Notes: a model not told the origin generated them from the letters alone. DNA of 64,000 bases from Debaryomyces hansenii CBS767 (GCF_000006445.2 NC_006047.2:1943516-2007515), one strand, 5' to 3'; shown: positions 42,177 through 53,716, numbered from the stretch's first letter. Program-made: numbers and translations.

Positions 42177-43883
42177 TCTGAATAAAAGAATATATTAATG
42201 ATAGTGCGAACAAAACGTTATACCTTTTGCTGATTCGTGGTACATGGGTATGAGTCGCAAAAGGAAAAGACCAAAAGAATGTCTTATATAATTATTATAA
42301 AGATATCAGTAAAGGTCTGTTAGAAGACGATTACCAGAACTTTATATTTACTTGATTTAGAATCTAATTAGTTGCAATCTTTTATTTTCATTTTCATTTA
42401 CCTTTATTTATTATTGTTTTAAAAGTATAAATAAGCTTATAAGAGATAAAAGGGATACGTTGGCAATTATTATTACTCTTGTAATTATGAAGAATTGTGA
42501 ATATAGTTAAGCCAGAAGCCACGTATTGGCAGAGATTTAGAATCCTTTTTGGTCGCAAGTTACCAAATTTAGAATTCACAACCCCTCAAAAAATACGGTG
42601 AGAGAGAAAAAAGGTTCTGCCATCAATAACATGGTCTCATTATTGCGGGCCTTGTCCTAGAGCTTGGTGGTTTAACTTTCAGGTGTCGTTCGTGTACATG
42701 GTTTAAAATCATCAAAAATATTTCTTTTTACCCGGTGTCTAGCAGTGATAGTTTATCAGGAAATATTTAGTTAGAAAATATTAAGTATCTTTGTGATGGG
42801 GTACTAATTAAGTATCCAAGCTCTTATTTAAAGTAACTCTTCTTCTAAACATATATTTACTCTCATAAACGATAAGGGCACTTTATCGTAATTACAAATT
42901 AAATATTTATCCGTCATGTATCACAGTGTTTTCCCAGATTCATCTACATCTTTTAATGGAGTATTAACAGCATAATTGTGCATATAAAAGCCGTAATATT
43001 ATGTAAACTATTCCCTTCTTTTATTCCAGATCCTAATTTAATTAATCCTTTAAATTTATTTTGATTGATACATAATATTTCTCTATTTACGGCATTTACT
43101 TCCAGAAAATTTAATATCAAGCTGTTCTTCTCAACTAACGTAGAGTTAGCGACATACATCGCGTTTCTCGTTTTCTCAGCCTGAATTATTTCAAATTTTA
43201 GCGCGCGGAATCTGAATTTGACAGTTCTGAAAATTATTGTATCTGCATACAGACATGTCGGGAATTATTACCTGATATAGAGAAGTTTTATATTTGAACT
43301 TAATGAACATATTTCGTCATGTGTGTTGTCAAAATCGTGTCTCCTCAATAAAAGGCACATCTAAATAATGCTGTTGAATGATTGAGATGTATTTCTAATT
43401 ATTGAACCTTCTCTCACTTTTTCTATATATGATGGAGTTTTTCATATATTTTCGTCGATCCAGTGGAAGTGGCGTAGTTCTTTTTCTTAGTGTTCACTTA
43501 ATCGGGTGATTTTTCTGTTTGTTGTAATATTGCTATGCCTCGTTCAACGCAATCATGTGGATATTATAATGAAGTACTAAGGAGTATTATGTAATGTGAC
43601 AAATAATTTGTGGGGTCTTCACAAAGAAAACTTAAATTTGTAAGAGAGGTGCGGGTAGGACAATTGATATGTGGGGCAGGTGTATAGAAGAACATATGTG
43701 TCAAGAGTACACTACCGAAAGTATATTTTTCACTTAAAAAAGCCTTATTTGTTATACGACTAATTTTCTGGATTTATTATGCCAATTCATTATATTCTTG
43801 ACTGATTTATATTAGTTGCCAGTTCTAGTTCTAGTTCTATAGATAGATAATCAAATCGACAATTCTTTAGCTGAACATTCACT
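42177..43883. other. Long intergenic region (1.7 kb) upstream of the ATO gene
   Basis: No gene recognised. Two GTGGGG motifs (about 43611 and 43672) lie 210-275 bp before the ATO start and could be sites for zinc-finger activators of alternative-carbon genes. That is motif-level inference. Confidence 0.45.
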
Positions 43884-44651
43884 ATGGTTCATTCCCCTAC
43901 TTCACATCAAAATGGATCGAATTCTAATGTTGATGATTCTATTTCCCCAATTCGAGAAACTGGAAAGGGCAATGAATTCATCATAATCGGAGGCAAAACG
44001 TATTACAAACACGAATTAATGCATGCCTTCGGTGGTACACTTAATCCAGGATTAGCATTACCCCCCGTAAACAAGTTTGGTAACGCAGCGCCATTAGGGT
44101 TGGCTGGGTTCGCTATGGTGACTTTTATTCTGGGGATGTACAATGCACAGGCGATGGGTGTTGTTGAATCCAATGCAGTTTTAGGCGTGGCTGCATTTTA
44201 CGGGGGACTAGTACAATTTTTAGCTGGATGCTGGGAAATGGTTATTGGTAACACTTTTGGCGCTACTGCCTTGACCTCATATGGAGCCTTCTGGATTTCT
44301 TACGCAGCTATTAACATAGAAGCTTTCGGGATAGCCGCTGCTTATGAGGACGAAACTGAGTTCAACAATGCTATGGGATTACTTCTTTTATCATGGACCT
44401 TGTATACTTTCATGCTATCAATGCTCACTTTGAAATCTACTGTTGCTTTCTGTCTACTACTTTGGCTTGTCACACTCACATATGCCCTATTATGTGCTGG
44501 TAGTTTTACCCAAAGTGTCAAAGTTACAAGAGCCGCTGGTATAGTAGGGGTCATTACTGGCCTACTTGCGTTCTATAATGCATTCGCAGGAGTTGTCACT
44601 AAACAGAACTCGTACTTCGTCGTGCATTCAATTCCTCTAACGAGAGACTGA
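43884..44651 (+). CDS. Acetate/ammonium-export (ATO/GPR1/FUN34/YaaH) family transporter
   Basis: This is a 255-residue AceTr-family protein, in yeast Ady2/Ato1-3, transporting acetate with protons and implicated in ammonia release. A soluble N-terminus of about 60 residues is followed by six membrane helices. The family motif NPAPLGL appears as NAAPLGL (67-73) with Ala in place of the first Pro. The FYGGLVQFLAGCWEM and YGAFWISYA segments are typical. The C-terminus is short and lacks the basic tail of Ady2. It is intact and well isolated, with a long upstream region. Confidence 0.9.
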   Translation: MVHSPTSHQNGSNSNVDDSISPIRETGKGNEFIIIGGKTYYKHELMHAFGGTLNPGLALPPVNKFGNAAPLGLAGFAMVTFILGMYNAQAMGVVESNAVLGVAAFYGGLVQFLAGCWEMVIGNTFGATALTSYGAFWISYAAINIEAFGIAAAYEDETEFNNAMGLLLLSWTLYTFMLSMLTLKSTVAFCLLLWLVTLTYALLCAGSFTQSVKVTRAAGIVGVITGLLAFYNAFAGVVTKQNSYFVVHSIPLTRD

Positions 44652-45680
44652 TAATTATTTGCACCCTATAAATTTCTAGATATCTATATCATTTTATTTA
44701 TATAGCATATATTTCCTCTAATGTAGGTTCTTTGGCATAAATATTTATTACCATTTGTACAAGACCTATTATATTCGTGACAAGAACCCTTCATATTTTT
44801 ATTCCTTCAGAAGTAGAAAAAAGTAGGGGATACTTTTATGATGCTTCTTTTTAGTAATAAAATATCTCATTTGATTATTATTGTATTTGCTTTCGAATAA
44901 CATATTTTGTATGTCGAGCTAATAAATTGAGTTTACCTAACTAAAGACTAATTTGGATAGCTTTGACGTATATCTTTAATAAAAACTCATTCTCATCCTT
45001 TTTCCGTCTCAATAGTTTTATTTCCTAAAACATTATTAATCTGAGGAACCCAATAGAGTGAGAAGTTTTGATGAATATTTGGCGATGATCGTTAATAAAT
45101 TAAACAAATACGGAATTTTAAAAGCCTACATAAAGTTTCAATGACTTTAAAAATCACTGGTCTTATAAACTAATGTCTTTTTTGCTTCAAGTGCTCACTT
45201 GTATGGTGTCATAGTTTCAGAGGCTTATATTATAAGACTAAGAGAAGAATAAATAAAAATGAGTCTGCTTCAAAAACACGCTTAACCAAAAATTATTGAG
45301 GGTGACTGTCAACCTAAAAATTTTTACTATCTAACATATTGAGATAATGATTATAACTTTCCTATCGATAGAGTCCCCAAAAATTATTACCCATAAGCTA
45401 ATGGCTCTCCATCACTTGTTTTTGAAGACCAAAATAATAGCCACTTCAAGCTAAGCTCGGATGCGGAAATTACTGGCCAAAGCCTTATTCAAACGTCTCT
45501 CTACACCGTTTACTTATTATCCTTATTTGATACTAGTTGATTAGATATAGTCACAATCTAAACTTGAGGAATAAGAGTAAGCGATTAACAGAGCCACATT
45601 GTAGTTTCCAAAAGTATCCTATGGAGATTTTTTGTACTAACGAAGATCGCGAATTTTTATAGCGCTTTGCCCGACTGGGG

Positions 45681-45691
45681 GACTGTCAACC
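45681..45691 (+). promoter_or_regulatory. GACTGTCAACC motif
   Basis: Recurring 11-mer upstream of the SDR gene; also at 45304-45314, 56465-56475 and, with one base changed, at 50756-50766. A weaker form is GACAGTGAACC at 50712-50722. All lie upstream of the SDR or polyol dehydrogenase genes. Confidence 0.5.
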
Positions 45692-45978
45692 CATTTGGCT
45701 CAAAATACCTAATAGAATCGCATCCCATAACTTTATTTCTTTATTTGTAAGAACAACTCAGTGTAATATAAAATATGGCATTAAAGGTAATTTTGCTTGA
45801 TATGTTATAATTCAAGAAACTTAGACTAATCAAACTGAAGTTACTTATTCAAATGTTTGTATCAACAAAACTGTGGAAGAACCTATCTTTGTAGGTATAA
45901 ATAGAGAACTGCATAATTAGAACTATACTTAAATTGTATGGAGCTTATCCAAGGAGAGAATACCAATAATAATAACTT

Positions 45979-45992
45979 CGGTAAAATTACCG
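45979..45992. promoter_or_regulatory. CGG-N8-CCG palindrome (Zn2Cys6-type site)
   Basis: The sequence CGGTAAAATTACCG is an inverted pair of CGG half-sites, the geometry bound by dimeric zinc-cluster regulators. It is kept in the second repeat copy as CGGTAAGATTACCG at 56777-56790. It lies 108 bp before the SDR start. Confidence 0.55.
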
Positions 45993-46099
45993 GAAACGGA
46001 ATACAGTGCGCCTGCACGAATATTTATACATATAGGAGTATAAATATGAACTAATTTTGCTTAGATAGTTCAATCATATTGTTAGATTCGATAATAAAC

Positions 46100-46909
46100 A
46101 TGCTTTTCCAAAACAAAGATGCTCCAGTTTTACAATTATTCTCCCTAAAAGGAAAAGTTTCTTTGATTACGGGAGGCTCGAGAGGCATTGGTTTGGCGGT
46201 CGCATTAGGTCTAGCAGAGGCTGGGTCAGATATTGCAATTACTTACAATACGTCTGGAAGTAATTATATTGCTGATATTGAGAAACAATTTATTGGCTTA
46301 GGAGTTAAATTTAAAGCGTATCAGTGTAATGTTTCAAATAAAGAACAAATAACTACATGCGTCGACCAGGTTTTTGCAGATTTCGAAAGATTAGATGTAG
46401 TCATACCAAATTCTGGTGTTACTTCTCAAGGACCCGCTGAAAAATTCAGCGAACAAGATTATAGGAACACAATGTCAGTTAATTTGGATGGTGCGTTCTT
46501 TACAGCACAGGCTGCCGCTAATTCTTTCAAAAAACAAAAGGCAGAGGGTAAATTAGATCAAGGCAGAATTGTTTTCACTACTTCGGTCTCATCGCAAATT
46601 GTCAATATCCCTCAAAGCCAAGCTCCATATAATGCTTCGAAGGCGGGTTTAGTAAGATTAGCTAAATGTCTTTCTGTTGAATGGGTAGATTTCGCACGTG
46701 TTAATTGTGTTTCGCCGGGTTTTATTGCTACAGATATGCTCGATTCTCTTCCAAATGAATGGAGAGATAAGTGGATGTCGATGGTTCCGGCGCAAAGATT
46801 TTGCTCGCCGTATGAATTGAAAGGTGTCTACGTTTATCTAGCTAGTGATGCTTCTTCATACATGACAGGAGCCGAACTTGTTGTTGGTGGTGGTTACACT
46901 TTGACTTAA
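46100..46909 (+). CDS. Short-chain dehydrogenase of sorbose/L-xylulose reductase type
   Basis: This is a 269-residue SDR resembling Candida Sou1/Sou2 and yeast L-xylulose reductases, NADPH-dependent enzymes that interconvert ketoses and polyols. The cofactor motif TGGSRGIG is at 24-31. The NNAG-type element is NSG at 104-106 (Ser replacing the usual Ala). The catalytic Ser is in TTSVSS (about 164), and YNASK gives Tyr177 and Lys181. The end SYMTGAELVVGGGYTLT is typical. The first ATG is at 46100; an earlier non-ATG extension is not used. The location within a polyol gene group suggests a role in pentitol metabolism. Confidence 0.85.
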   Translation: MLFQNKDAPVLQLFSLKGKVSLITGGSRGIGLAVALGLAEAGSDIAITYNTSGSNYIADIEKQFIGLGVKFKAYQCNVSNKEQITTCVDQVFADFERLDVVIPNSGVTSQGPAEKFSEQDYRNTMSVNLDGAFFTAQAAANSFKKQKAEGKLDQGRIVFTTSVSSQIVNIPQSQAPYNASKAGLVRLAKCLSVEWVDFARVNCVSPGFIATDMLDSLPNEWRDKWMSMVPAQRFCSPYELKGVYVYLASDASSYMTGAELVVGGGYTLT

Positions 46910-46993
46910 GTGCATAGATCATAATTGTGCTCCTAATATGAATATATAAAGTATATATGAATAAGCAATAATTATACCGTAGTATCGTTTTCA

Positions 46994-49005
46994 TTACAAT
47001 TGCAAGAACTGTTGATCAATATCGAAAGATACTGGCCATAGCATTTCATGTAATAGATTAAATTGTGATAATGGACTTTCATCAGTGCCTAAGGTTGGAT
47101 AAGATGCAATTACATTATTATCATATTCATCTCCCGGTGCTTGACTTGTAAGATGCGTTTTACCTAAGGAATTAATAAGATCTAATATCTTAGTAGCTGC
47201 AGGGCAGACTCCTATCAATTTCTGAATGATATTTTGTGCAGAATTGACATCAACCTCCAATGTTTCGCATACGATGAAGTTGGGTCATTTCGAAGACAAA
47301 CCAATGGCATCAACACAGCGGGAATTAAGAAATATAAAGAATACCAGACCTCCATCCTATTATTCTTGGTATTTTCTTTCCAAAACATTGCCATACTGGT
47401 GATCGTATCACTGCACTCTTTTAAACACATTTCTGCAGCCTTTGATTCATATTCATCTTCATTATATTTATCCAGCAGTTTTGGGGATAAAATAATCCTT
47501 TTCAACAAAAATGTACGAAACATAATAATCTTTAAATTTCTGTATCTCCATTCTAAAACAAAGCGAGCTAGTTTGAATCTTGAAGAAATTTCGTCTTTCT
47601 TGAAATAATCGGGTATCAACTTTCGCCACCTTTCTAGATAAAGCTGATCCCAATCCAATAAAAGCTGAGCAGATGGAAATGGATCCGTTATGATTCTTTC
47701 ATAAATGCTATTACTTAGCAAATGGAATAATGATTGTAATCTAACACTCGTTATAACCGTCGGTTGATATTCTTCGTCTGGTAACTTAACGGTAAGAGCC
47801 GTTAAGTTAGAATCCAATATGTTTAACGGTAACCTTGCATCAATCCCAGAGCACGGAATACCTAATGGCCTACCATACCCAATAGTTTGGCCACAATCAA
47901 AAATATATAAACACCACCAAACTCTTCTTCTCATTTCTTGGTCCAAGGTAGATTCATTTGAATCCTCAATTTGTCTATGCATTCTAAGACCTAGTGCCAT
48001 CCTAACTGCTACCCCTAGATAATTATAGCCTGAATTAGGTTTATCTCTCTTTTGTAAATAATTGGACATTAAGGTTAACGTCTGCACCAAAGTGATATTA
48101 CCGGTTTCCAAAACATCTATTGATAGTTTGGATTTTGCGATATCAAAGAGATCCAAGTCATCACTTTCTTCTTGTGAAATTGCTGACATGAACGAGCCAA
48201 TTGCTGCAACAATGTAATATAAACTTTCCCAGTCGGTTTCTGGTCGTGGAATAATTTCATTTATTTGTGCCATGAATGTTGGTTTATGAATAATTGGATA
48301 TGAAATATGATAAGTTTCAAAATATTGATCAATGTAATATTCTATCCTTTGCTTACTTATTTTTTGATCTGGATACTCTAAAGGGTGTCGTATAGCCCTT
48401 TTGCGCCCTTCTAATCTTGTTTCGTGTAAGAAGAATCCATTACCCACCAAATTAATAACAGCAGAACTAAACACAGTTCCGAGGTAACCACTTTCCTCTG
48501 CTGTGGCCTTCCCATCAATAATTGAAGGTTGTGCCTTGTCATGATATGCAGTCCTTTCATCCCAATTGAAATTCAAATTATCCGACTTCGGTTGTAACAT
48601 CATGGCTTTAGAATGCTGTTTTTTTCGTAAATGCCGATTATCAGAATTTATATTAGAATTTTGATTAACGTTAACAGTTGGTGGTAAAAGTTGAGGTATT
48701 TGAAAATCGTCGGTTCTATCAGCCATCCCACTAGGGTTTTGTACTTCATGGTTCAGACGATACGTATCTAAGTCATTTTTGTTACAAGCTGTATCATCAG
48801 TTAAAAGTGATTCTATATTAATACCCCTTCCTGTTTGTGGAGCTATTGAACCCTTTATTGATTGGTCATCTGCTGATTGATATATATTGTTCCTACTACC
48901 ATCCTCATGTGAGAGTCAACTGGCCGGTTCAACTCGGAAGTTGCAACAGACGTAGCATGTGGAGTTATCATATTTTAGACAAAACTATTAAAACAAGTTG
49001 CAAGT
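46994..49005 (-). pseudogene. Degenerate Zn2Cys6 transcription factor
   Basis: The largest open part (47215-48726, 503 codons) is a fungal-specific TF domain: YIDQYFETYHISYPIIHKPTF, LGVAVRMALGLRMHR and RRRVWWCLYIFDC. The DNA-binding domain lies further 5' in the same frame but is ruined. The zinc-cluster remnant begins with a Cys codon at 49000-49002, is crossed by TAA-TAG at 48985-48990, continues STCYVCCNFRVEPAS, and meets TGA at 48916-48918. Near 47255 a single-base frameshift separates the last ~85 codons (DVNSAQNIIQKLIGVCP.. to the stop at 46994). A truncated protein without DNA binding could still be made from 48726. It sits between polyol genes that it may once have controlled. Confidence 0.82.
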
Positions 49006-49781
49006 CAAAAACTCGATTATTTAAACAGTATATTGAACTTCAAGCATCAATCGTTAAATGATATATGATAAATAATAAAACTAGAGATAATATTAAGTAA
49101 AGACGTTTCAACCCTGAAAAAGGTTGTAGGAATTAAAAAATTTTGGGGAAGCGGAGTATTCAACGTCCCCAAGAATTGTTGTCAAAGTTACCCGGAAAAA
49201 GATATACTTTTCATTGCGTATTATGTATATACAAAGAAATTCATAACATCTAAGAAAAAGGTCCAGAAACAATTGAACTAATTTTTTTAAAAATGATTTC
49301 GTGTAGTTTGTATAATAATTTAAATTCACTGTATTTCACTAGTTATAAATAGTTGTCGGTAACAATAACATCTGAACAAAAACTTTATAGCTTGATTAAG
49401 TTTGACTACAGACTGTTCAATCGATGAATTCATTAACTTGAAACTTTCTAGATTCTCATAAACATCAGCCTTACGCAGTTTACTACTTGGAATGAACGTC
49501 TGAAAGCTGCTGACTGTGGGTAAACATTTGCATAATATTATTAAAGAATGTAATAAAGAAGTGTTGAAACAACTCGACACTAACATCATGTTCAGGTTTG
49601 AATCAAAGTCGAGATTTTACTAACGAGAAACTTGAAATATTCTTAGAGAGATAGTGATATATATATATATATATATTGTAGCTTCTCCTCATTTTGATCT
49701 TCAATAAAAATATGCGCATTCATTTATTCTCATATAAATCTTGGAAGTAAAAATAACAGAAAGGTTTCATCCAATAATGTT
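49006..49781. other. Intergenic region with (TA)n tract
   Basis: 776 bp. A TA dinucleotide run lies at about 49657-49677. Open frames at 49108-49329 and 49326-49589 on the minus strand have no recognisable features. No gene is called. Confidence 0.45.
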
Positions 49782-50573
49782 TCATTTCTTAGGCTCAGAG
49801 ACAATCCGATGCCTCTGTGCTTTTTGCAGCTCGCTTTGAATTCTATTTAAAACATCACCTTCATACTCTGCTTTCTCGCTACCATAAACATATTCATGTC
49901 CGCTCTGTAATGCATACCATGCTCTTTCAGCGACATCTCTTGCATCATCCTTTTCACCAGATCCAATAGTTGTTTCTCCAAGGCCAGCATTTATAAAAAA
50001 GTTTGTTTCCGTTGCTCCCGGCATAAGTAGAGTCATATTTATGCCTTTCCCCTTAAGTTCATTTCGAACAGCCCAGAAAAATGAATTCACAAATGCCTTT
50101 GTCGCTCCATAGACAGCTTCATAAGGAATAGGAGTTGTACCAGAAACAGATGAAGTCATTAAAACGCTCCCCCTACCTCTTTCAATCAATTTAGGGAAAA
50201 ATATTTTTGATAAGTGGACATAAGAATCAACATTTAAACGTATTAGTTTCAATTCTGCTTCTAAATCAGTATGTTCTATGAAATCACCCCCTAATCCTTG
50301 TCCAGCATTGAGCACTATAGTATCAATATTCCACTTATGGTTTTCAACTTCTGCCTCGACTTTTTTGATTTCATTGAAATCACTTAAATCGGCGACCAAA
50401 ACGTGTACTTCAGAACCGTAGTTTTGTAATTCATTCTTTAAAATTTCTAAATTGTCCCTATTCCTAGCAACTGCAATTATACCATAATTATTTTTAGCAA
50501 AAACTCGTGATAATTCTAGACCAATTCCGTTTGATGCACCGGTAATTAAAGCAAACTCTATTTTATTGTTCAT
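49782..50573 (-). CDS. Short-chain dehydrogenase/reductase, DltE/YdfG-like
   Basis: This is a 263-residue classical SDR. The cofactor motif is TGASNGIG at 11-18, the NAG element at 89-91, the catalytic Ser in LMTSSVSG (about 142), and YGATK gives Tyr155 and Lys159. The basic residue after the first strand (AVARNRDNLE) suggests NADP preference. It is closer to bacterial oxidoreductases of the DltE type than to the SDR at 46100. The substrate is unknown. The upstream region (50574 onwards) carries two GACAGT-AACC-type motifs, linking it to the nearby polyol genes. Confidence 0.82.
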   Translation of the reverse strand: MNNKIEFALITGASNGIGLELSRVFAKNNYGIIAVARNRDNLEILKNELQNYGSEVHVLVADLSDFNEIKKVEAEVENHKWNIDTIVLNAGQGLGGDFIEHTDLEAELKLIRLNVDSYVHLSKIFFPKLIERGRGSVLMTSSVSGTTPIPYEAVYGATKAFVNSFFWAVRNELKGKGINMTLLMPGATETNFFINAGLGETTIGSGEKDDARDVAERAWYALQSGHEYVYGSEKAEYEGDVLNRIQSELQKAQRHRIVSEPKK

Positions 50574-51835
50574 TAAATATCCAGTAATTATTATCTCAGT
50601 ATTATTGATTATTCATTTCATTTAACTTAACATGGTTTATATAATAGAGGATTAAATTAATGCTTACTAATTATTCTTCAATGTAGCAAAATAAAAGCAA
50701 TTCGTGAGGGTGACAGTGAACCTATTGTTTAACTAACGTAAATACGCTCAAATGTGACAGTCAACCTTTTTATGAATGTGGTCAAATTAGTTCGCGAAGT
50801 GTCTTTTTCGGCTTTTCACCGACGAGATTTGACCCATCGGTTGAACCGAGACTGTATAACCTCAAAATTTCTAATGATATCATAACCGGTAACTTATTTT
50901 CTAGTTTGTGAGGAGAACTTCCGTATGTAAAGGTATGACAAAAGAGCTATTCTGATTTCGGTTTCATCCTCAAGAAGTCTAATCGGACTTGAGTTCTTAA
51001 GCACATGCATTTATCAACAAAGCTGTAGATCTTGTATCAAGCCATAAACTATCGTCTGTACATGGAAATTGCGCATTTTTACCTTAATTATGGTGCACAC
51101 CACTATATAAGTATACTAAATAGCTCAACCTCTTTAGAACTCAGTATATAAATTTGTTTATACATCGATTAGTATCCTCCTACTTATCCTCTCCGATAAC
51201 TAAACTTAATCTTGAAAATGCCAAAGCTTGTTTTGTGATGTTCGCAAGTCAGCAATCTCCCTTTGACTGGACCATATTCGTACTAATGTAAAATGTATAC
51301 CCTCTAGATGTACACCCTCTAGTGTTCAGGTATCAGAGTTTGGAAATGTAGATAATTTTACACTTAGAAAAAGATCAAAAAACAGAAAGTTTTAGTCTAT
51401 TTATTAGTGACTCTTCATTTGTTATAACCACGAAATTCAATAGTTATTAAATACATACATATTGTCGGTTCCAAAATTTTGACAGGTTATTGAACATCCC
51501 ATATTTCTTTGTTTCAATGCATTCCCAAATAGGTGTATTTTTTAATTATTATACATGAAATTACTTAGGCATCAACTAATTTATAGAAGATCTTTACAAA
51601 GTAGACTCATGGTGTACTTTGTATTCATATATTCTAATAATTTGATAGATAGAATATTTTTGGTCGAAAATTAATTAAATGAACAAGAAGAAATAGTTTT
51701 AAATATTTATTTTGATTTATATAATAAAAAGAACCATGGCGTCATGGCTTCCTCAAAAGTAAATAGAACCAGGTTTCTATTTTTTGAATGGTTGTCGCAG
51801 GTATACCCTAATTTCAAGTATAATACTATTATCTA
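50574..51835. other. Intergenic region with shared motifs
   Basis: 1.26 kb, no gene. GACAGTGAACC lies at 50712-50722 and GACAGTCAACC at 50756-50766. A palindrome TCGGTTGAACCGA (CGG-N5-CCG) lies near 50838-50850, and a TTATCAACAAAGCTGTAGA block near 51011 resembles the TATCA.CAAAACTGTGGAAG-like part of the repeat at 45640-46010. The first half therefore looks like a more diverged relative of that element. Confidence 0.5.
50756..50766 (+). promoter_or_regulatory. GACAGTCAACC motif upstream of second SDR
   Basis: Variant of the GACTGTCAACC motif of the SDR/LAD promoters, 183 bp upstream of the SDR start at 50573, with a second weaker copy at 50712-50722. Confidence 0.45.
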
Positions 51836-53716
51836 CTACGATATACCTTCTTCGTGTAAAATTGTGGTCTTGTCATTCCATTTCTGGTTTGTAACTGCCA
51901 ATCTTGTATGCATATACAATGGATTCAATGGTTCAACCTCCTTTTTCAAAACGTATTTATTAAGCCCACGAACAAATTCTTTAGTACGAAAATGAGCATG
52001 CTTTCTAAGAGACACAGAGAATACATCGTCCAATTCCTCTAAAGTTAAACCCTTAGTCTCTGGAAGAAACCATAACACAAGGAAGAAACCAACAATGTTC
52101 CATGCTGCATACCACCCAAATGCCCCCTGAGATCTAAATGCATTTTTAAGACGGGGCCAAGTAAAAGCCAAAATGAAATTGAAAAACCAGCAAGTGGAAG
52201 TAGCAAATCCCATACCGAGGTCACGAATGTATAAGGGAAATGCCTCTGCAGAGTATGTGAATGGAATCGGTCCTTCCCCAAAATTGTAAAAAATAGCAAA
52301 CAGGTAAATGCCTATTGTTATACAAGCTAACCGACCATCTCTGCTTGTACCTTCAGGAATCCAGAACCCAAATCCAGTCATCAATAGAGAAAGTGACATC
52401 AACGGAAATGTTGCAAGCAACAAATTCCTACGACCGACACTGTCAATTGTGTAGAAAGTTGGTATACAAGAGATCACCTCAACCATACCAAATCCCCAAG
52501 AGGCTAGCATAGCTTTGATTTCTGAAAGATCTGATTCAACAAAAATCGATGATGAGTAGTAGGATATAACATTAATACCACAGAATTGTTGCATGAACAT
52601 AACAATCCATGCACCAAGTGCGGCGTTTCTGTTTCTCCTAATTGAAAACATCTCAATTACTCTTTTGTAGAAAGAAACACCTACGTAGGAACCTTCTTCA
52701 CTCAACAAAACATACTGGTAAAAACAATCACGAGCAGCTTCGATTTCACTATGTCTTAAAATTTTCAATGAATCGAAAGCGTCCCTATGTCTATGTTTAC
52801 CCATTAACCAACGAGGAGATTCGGGTACATAGGGAATTTGAATGAGTACAAAAATTGCAGGAATGCATGCAGACGCTAATGTCAACCTCCAATTCAATCC
52901 ACCTGAAATACCATGGTCCCCAACATAATAAAAGGCCAAAGAAGAGACATAACCCAACATAACTCCCACACAGGTGAAAAGTTGCCAAAGCATAACAAGT
53001 GCACCTCTTATATGGGCTGGAGCGGTCTCCGCGGTATATGCAGGAACAGTTGCAGTCATTATACCCATACCGAACCCCATAAAAAAACGGGCAATGAATA
53101 AATGGAACCAGTTCAAACTAACAAGCCCTTGCCAAATACAAGATAACGCAGTAATTACACAAGACCAAAAAATACACCACTTCCTACCTAATTTTCTATT
53201 CCAATAATCAGAAGTCCAACACACGATAGAGGAGCAAAGGTACGGAGCACCATTAACCAAGCCTTCAATCAAATCATAGTTTTTCATACTAGGGATACCC
53301 ATAGCCAATGGAAAAAATAAGTTGGCCCCATTCACCACTGATTCATCCATCCCTTGGACACATGCTGCCATAGAGCCCAAAGCAACAACTTCCAACAATT
53401 TCCGCGGTATGTGCCACTTTTTACAGGCTTCAATCTCGAGGGCCAGCTTTTCCATTTCACTCAAAAATTTCATCGACTTGAAACATAATGGAGATCTTGC
53501 CACTGCTGCTGCTCTAGCAAAAAGTTCAGGATCTAATCCATGCTTCATACCGTAGTTTCTGCCCATATCCATTGTTTGCTCCTCCGAGTACTGAGCCAAA
53601 ATATTACCTTCTTCGGTTTGATGTTCGTCAACAGTCTCAATACTTTCAGCCACGATCTCTTTGGGATTGTTTATAGAATCAGCCCCAGAGACCGTACCAT
53701 CTATGTTGTTTTTCAT
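51836..53716 (-). CDS. MFS sugar/polyol transporter
   Basis: This is a 626-residue sugar porter with twelve membrane segments and an unusually long cytosolic N-terminus of about 105 residues (containing YGMKHGLDPELFARAAAVAR), as in a fungal clade with the VQGMDESVVNGANLFFP first helix. Sugar-porter motifs are RKLGRKW (after TM2), PESPRWL, QQFCGINVISYYSS (TM7), GRR and PETKGLTLEELD at the end of TM12. Transport of a hexose or polyol is inferred. Its place between SDR and L-arabinitol dehydrogenase genes favours a pentose or polyol. Confidence 0.85.
   Translation of the reverse strand: MKNNIDGTVSGADSINNPKEIVAESIETVDEHQTEEGNILAQYSEEQTMDMGRNYGMKHGLDPELFARAAAVARSPLCFKSMKFLSEMEKLALEIEACKKWHIPRKLLEVVALGSMAACVQGMDESVVNGANLFFPLAMGIPSMKNYDLIEGLVNGAPYLCSSIVCWTSDYWNRKLGRKWCIFWSCVITALSCIWQGLVSLNWFHLFIARFFMGFGMGIMTATVPAYTAETAPAHIRGALVMLWQLFTCVGVMLGYVSSLAFYYVGDHGISGGLNWRLTLASACIPAIFVLIQIPYVPESPRWLMGKHRHRDAFDSLKILRHSEIEAARDCFYQYVLLSEEGSYVGVSFYKRVIEMFSIRRNRNAALGAWIVMFMQQFCGINVISYYSSSIFVESDLSEIKAMLASWGFGMVEVISCIPTFYTIDSVGRRNLLLATFPLMSLSLLMTGFGFWIPEGTSRDGRLACITIGIYLFAIFYNFGEGPIPFTYSAEAFPLYIRDLGMGFATSTCWFFNFILAFTWPRLKNAFRSQGAFGWYAAWNIVGFFLVLWFLPETKGLTLEELDDVFSVSLRKHAHFRTKEFVRGLNKYVLKKEVEPLNPLYMHTRLAVTNQKWNDKTTILHEEGIS

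Larger units (their letters stand above)
45640..46010. repeat. Diverged ~370-bp direct repeat, copy 1 (upstream of SDR)
   Basis: This aligns co-linearly with 56425-56800. Shared blocks in order are the 19-mer GCGAATTTTTATAGCGCTT (45649 and 56433), GACTGTCAACC (45681 and 56465), CCCATAACTTTA-like, ATATAAAATATGGCATTAAA, TCA.TAAAACTGTGGAAGA.CCTATCT-like, and CGGTAA-NN-TTACCG (45979 and 56777). Similarity by eye is roughly 70 percent with small gaps. Confidence 0.85.
44652..46099. other. Regulatory intergenic region upstream of SDR gene
   Basis: 1.45 kb without a gene. The part 45640-46010 is one copy of a repeated promoter-like element, and two GACTGTCAACC motifs lie at 45304-45314 and 45681-45691. 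Confidence 0.6.

Noticed and set aside
50835..50855. tRNA B-box-like sequence (GGTTCAACC on the minus strand)
   Set aside because: No matching A-box or cloverleaf within 90 bp. It is part of a CGG-N5-CCG palindrome.
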